A stretch of DNA of 64,000 nucleotides from Buttiauxella izardii (GTDB lineage: Bacteria > Pseudomonadota > Gammaproteobacteria > Enterobacterales > Enterobacteriaceae), in NCBI RefSeq assembly GCF_003601925.1, contig NZ_QZWH01000027.1, forward strand, positions 1 through 64,000, read 5' to 3'. The position numbers and the translations under genes were made by a program. Below, one piece after another: positions 60,949 to 64,000 of the stretch. The first letter of the stretch is position 1. The number at the start of each line of letters is the position of its first letter. Under the pieces are notes generated by a model that saw only the letters and a program-made list of their open reading frames with translations, was not told the DNA's origin and did no database searches.

Positions 60949-63900
60949 TTGAGCCAGGAATACACCGAAGAAAAAGAAGTTACATTGAGGAAACTCAGCA
61001 GCGGGCGTCGTGCATTAGAGGCGTTACTGCTTCTTGTTGCCATTTTTGCCGTCTATTTGATGGTGGCGTTGCTCAGTTTTAATCCTTCCGATCCTAGTTG
61101 GTCACAAACCGCATGGCACGAACCTATCCATAATCTGGGGGGAATGCCAGGAGCGTGGCTGGCCGATACTCTGCTATTCATTTTTGGCGTGATGGCCTAC
61201 ACCATCCCGGTGATCATTATCGGTGCGTGTTGGTTTACTTTCCGTAATCGTGATAGCGAAGAGTTTGTTGATTACTTTGCCGTTTCCTTGCGTCTGATTG
61301 GCGTATTGGCCATGGTGCTGACGGCCTGTGGCCTGGCGGCGATAAACGCAGATGACATCTGGTATTTCGCTTCCGGTGGCGTGATTGGTAGTTTGCTTAG
61401 CACCGCGATGATGCCTTTACTCAACAGCAGCGGCGGCACAATTGCATTGCTGTGCGTTTGGGCGGCAGGTTTAACCCTGTTTACCGGTTGGTCCTGGGTC
61501 GGTATTGCCGAGAAAATCGGCAGCGCGGTATTGAGCGTTCTGACGTTTGCCAGTAACCGTACGCGTCGGGATAACACCTGGCAGGACGATGATTACGACG
61601 AAGAAGATGAAGCTCATGGCGAAGAACACGCTCCAGAAGTGGAAAAGCGTGAGTCACGTCGTGCGCGTATTTTGCGTGGCGCATTAGCCCGCAAACAACG
61701 AATCTCAGAAAAATTCGCCAATCCTAACGCGCGTAAAACAGACACTGCGCTGTTTTCTGGTAAGCGTATGGATGATGCCGAAGACGACGTTTTGTTCTCG
61801 GGAAATAAAGCGACGCTGCCAGAAGACGACGTGCTGTTCTCCGGCAATAAAGCAACGTTACCTGAAAGCGACGAATACGACCCGTTACTGCACGGGCAAT
61901 CTATCGTTACTCCTGTTGCAGCCGCTGCGGCAATGGCGAATCCAGCCTACGCTGCGCCGGTTATGCCGACGGCAACCGTTGCACCGGTTTCAGCACCTGT
62001 GCCAGAAATAGAACAGACGCCAGCCATTGCCTGGGAGCCTGCGCCGACCACAGTTACGCCAGATCCCGTGATTGCTCCAGCTCCAGAAAGTTACACCGCC
62101 CCTCGTGCCCCTGAGCAATACAATCAGCAGCACAATCCGCAACAGGTGACTAGTCACTGGTCAGAACCAGAAGCTGCGCAGCCTTTTGCTGAGCAAGCAC
62201 CGTTTGAACCCACTCCGGTCGAACACGCCCCACCGCAGCCTGCTTATTATGAGCCAGCGCCCGTCGAGCCGATTGCCCAGCCTGAGCCTGTTGAAGAGTT
62301 CATACCTGCAACTCGTCCGCCACTGTACCATTTCGAAGAAGTCGAAGAGCGTCGTGCGCGTGAACGCGAACAACTGGCGGCCTGGTATCAGCCCGTTAAC
62401 GAACCTAAGCCTGATCCGTATGGCTATGACAGCTCACCGGCCTTTGCATCTACAACATCCACTGACGCTTCGCGCTTTGACTCACCGGCAATACCTGAAA
62501 TTCCGGTCGTGCCAGCGCCTGCGATGCCACAAGGTGTGCAGGATGCGGCAAAAGTGGCAGCTGCAGCGGCGGCCTTTAGCCCGGTATTTAGTATTGCCAG
62601 CGACGCCCCGCGTCCTCAGGTGAAAGAGGGCATTGGCCCGCAATTGCCACGTCCAAATCGTGTGCGAGTGCCGACTCGTCGTGAGCTAGCGTCTTACGGT
62701 ATTAAGCTGCCTTCTCAACGCATGGCTGAAGAAGAAGCCCGTCGTTTGAATGGTACGGAACTGGATGACGACTACGTTGATGATGCCGAAGAAATGGAGC
62801 AGCACGAACTTGCGCGCCAGTTCGCCGCACAACAGCAGCAACGTTATGGCGAAGAGTATGAAGACGATGCGTCTGAGCAAGAGGAAGCTGAACAAGCAGA
62901 ATTAGCTCGCCAGTTTGCAGCACAGCAGCAACAGCGCTACGCCTCAGAACAGCAGCAACCGACTCAGCAGCAACCAAATAACGTGCCGTTCTCACTGGAT
63001 GATTTTGATTTCTCACCGATGAAAACGTTAGTGAATGATGGGCCGAGCGAGCCGTTATTTACGCCGATCGCGACACAAGCGCCTGCGCCTGTTCAGCAAC
63101 CGCAAAGCTGGCAAGCAGCACCGCAAACGCATGTGCAGCAGCAACCACCGGCACCCGCTCCTGTTGCCGCACCATCGATACAAGAAAGTTTGATTCACCC
63201 GTTCCTGATGCGAAATGGCGACGATCGTCCGCTGCAACGCCCTACGACGCCGTTGCCATCGCTGGACTTGTTGACCTCACCGCCAGCAGAAGTGGAGCCG
63301 ATTGATACCTTTGCGCTTGAGCAAATGGCGCGTCTGGTGGAAGCTCGTCTTGCGGATTATCGCATCAAGGCCGATGTGGTGGATTACTCTCCAGGGCCTG
63401 TTATTACACGCTTTGAGCTTGATTTAGCACCAGGTGTGAAAGCCGCGCGTATCTCTAACTTGTCGCGTGACCTTGCTCGTTCATTGTCCACTGTTGCGGT
63501 TCGTGTTGTTGAAGTTATTCCGGGCAAACCTTACGTTGGCCTCGAATTACCGAACAAAAAACGCCAGACCGTTTACCTGCGCGAAGTGCTGGATTGTGCA
63601 AAGTTCCGTGAGAGTGCTTCGCCGTTAACCGTGGTTTTGGGTAAAGACATCGGCGGCGAACCGGTGATTGCCGATCTGGCGAAAATGCCACACTTGCTGG
63701 TCGCGGGTACAACCGGCTCCGGTAAGTCTGTCGGCGTAAACGCGATGATCCTCAGCATGTTGTATAAAGCGACGCCTGAAGAAGTGCGCTTTATCATGAT
63801 CGACCCGAAAATGCTTGAGTTGTCAGTGTATGAAGGCATTCCACATCTGTTAACTGAAGTCGTAACAGATATGAAAGATGCGGCCAATGCATTGCGCTGG

Positions 63901-64000
63901 AGCGTTAACGAAATGGAACGCCGCTACAAATTGATGTCAGCTTTGGGCGTGCGAAATCTGGCGGGTTACAACGAACGTGTGCTTGAAGCTGAACGCATGG
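60949..64000 (+). CDS. ftsK: DNA translocase FtsK (partial, 3' end outside window)
   Basis: Septal DNA pump for chromosome dimer resolution and cell division. It starts at TTG ([11 protein letters not shown]…), as reported for E. coli, with GGAG eight bases upstream. The open frame runs through the window edge (about 1017 codons). Four or five membrane helices come first (to about residue 190), then a long proline/glutamine/acidic linker with internal repeats, then the motor: [13 protein letters not shown] (alpha domain), Walker [10 protein letters not shown] near residue 920 and FIMIDPK Walker B near 945. The missing part would hold the rest of the ATPase and the gamma domain. Confidence 0.96.
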   Translation, partial: MSQEYTEEKEVTLRKLSSGRRALEALLLLVAIFAVYLMVALLSFNPSDPSWSQTAWHEPIHNLGGMPGAWLADTLLFIFGVMAYTIPVIIIGACWFTFRNRDSEEFVDYFAVSLRLIGVLAMVLTACGLAAINADDIWYFASGGVIGSLLSTAMMPLLNSSGGTIALLCVWAAGLTLFTGWSWVGIAEKIGSAVLSVLTFASNRTRRDNTWQDDDYDEEDEAHGEEHAPEVEKRESRRARILRGALARKQRISEKFANPNARKTDTALFSGKRMDDAEDDVLFSGNKATLPEDDVLFSGNKATLPESDEYDPLLHGQSIVTPVAAAAAMANPAYAAPVMPTATVAPVSAPVPEIEQTPAIAWEPAPTTVTPDPVIAPAPESYTAPRAPEQYNQQHNPQQVTSHWSEPEAAQPFAEQAPFEPTPVEHAPPQPAYYEPAPVEPIAQPEPVEEFIPATRPPLYHFEEVEERRAREREQLAAWYQPVNEPKPDPYGYDSSPAFASTTSTDASRFDSPAIPEIPVVPAPAMPQGVQDAAKVAAAAAAFSPVFSIASDAPRPQVKEGIGPQLPRPNRVRVPTRRELASYGIKLPSQRMAEEEARRLNGTELDDDYVDDAEEMEQHELARQFAAQQQQRYGEEYEDDASEQEEAEQAELARQFAAQQQQRYASEQQQPTQQQPNNVPFSLDDFDFSPMKTLVNDGPSEPLFTPIATQAPAPVQQPQSWQAAPQTHVQQQPPAPAPVAAPSIQESLIHPFLMRNGDDRPLQRPTTPLPSLDLLTSPPAEVEPIDTFALEQMARLVEARLADYRIKADVVDYSPGPVITRFELDLAPGVKAARISNLSRDLARSLSTVAVRVVEVIPGKPYVGLELPNKKRQTVYLREVLDCAKFRESASPLTVVLGKDIGGEPVIADLAKMPHLLVAGTTGSGKSVGVNAMILSMLYKATPEEVRFIMIDPKMLELSVYEGIPHLLTEVVTDMKDAANALRWSVNEMERRYKLMSALGVRNLAGYNERVLEAERM
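61780..61863 (+). repeat. Tandem 42-bp repeat in the ftsK linker
   Basis: Two adjacent units of 42 bp encode [14 protein letters not shown] twice, in phase with ftsK. A third, diverged relative ([12 protein letters not shown]) precedes them. The two units differ at synonymous positions, so the duplication is not very recent. Confidence 0.9.
62806..62940 (+). repeat. Repeat of [14 protein letters not shown] in the ftsK linker
   Basis: The 14-residue motif [14 protein letters not shown] occurs at 62806–62847 and 62899–62940, separated by a 17-residue acidic spacer. E. coli FtsK has a similar doubled ELARQFAQTQQQRY, so this is a conserved linker feature. Confidence 0.9.

Overview
The window is a chromosomal segment of a member of the family Enterobacteriaceae. 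Nearly every protein is recognisable as the counterpart of an Escherichia coli K-12 gene, often in the same order (glnHPQ–dps–rhtA–ompX–opgE–mntS–mntR–ybiR, then ybjI through ftsK). The genus cannot be fixed from the sequence alone. It is not E. coli or Salmonella: the xapABR cluster sits between nfsA and rimK, ybiR is joined directly to ybjI, and no serW tRNA gene lies between clpA and infA. Buttiauxella or a related genus is only a guess.

Layout. 1–9.1 kb: glutamine ABC importer glnHPQ with a sigma-54/NtrC control region, the DNA-protecting ferritin dps, threonine/homoserine exporter rhtA, porin ompX, phosphoethanolamine transferase opgE, and the manganese genes mntS and mntR with ybiR. 9.1–15.6 kb: phosphatase ybjI, MFS transporter ybjJ, TetR regulator ybjK, an extra SDR-fold gene lacking its catalytic triad, transporter ybjL, membrane protein ybjM and glutaredoxin grxA. 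15.7–21.6 kb: ybjC–nfsA, the xanthosine genes xapA/xapB/xapR, rimK and ybjN. 21.9–28 kb: putrescine importer potFGHI, ybjO (apparently frameshifted at its start) and the rRNA methyltransferase rlmC. 28–32.6 kb: an AT-rich orphan membrane protein, then arginine uptake genes artJ and artPIQM. 32.8–44.3 kb: ybjP, amiD, ybjS, then the minus-strand groups poxB–ltaE–ybjT and hcp–hcr, followed by lysO and aqpZ. 44.8–50.6 kb: OLD-type nuclease ybjD, ybjX, and the macrolide/toxin efflux pair macAB. 50.7–64 kb: cspD, clpS–clpA, infA, aat, cydDC, trxB, lrp and the 5' two-thirds of ftsK, which runs off the window.

Functional themes are uptake of nitrogen compounds (glutamine, putrescine, arginine, xanthosine), redox and nitrosative stress (dps, grxA, nfsA, hcp/hcr, trxB, cydDC) and N-end-rule proteolysis (clpS, clpA, aat). 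Three ERIC-type palindromic repeats of about 125 bp lie at 23.05, 26.7 and 33.4 kb. They fall into two central-sequence subtypes, and one is inside the potFGHI operon.

There is no prophage, insertion sequence, CRISPR array, tRNA or rRNA gene. I found no convincing undescribed multi-gene system. The least conventional items are the SDR protein without catalytic residues, the AT-rich orphan membrane protein, the relocated xapABR cluster, the ybjO frameshift, and several unassigned palindromes in divergent promoter regions.
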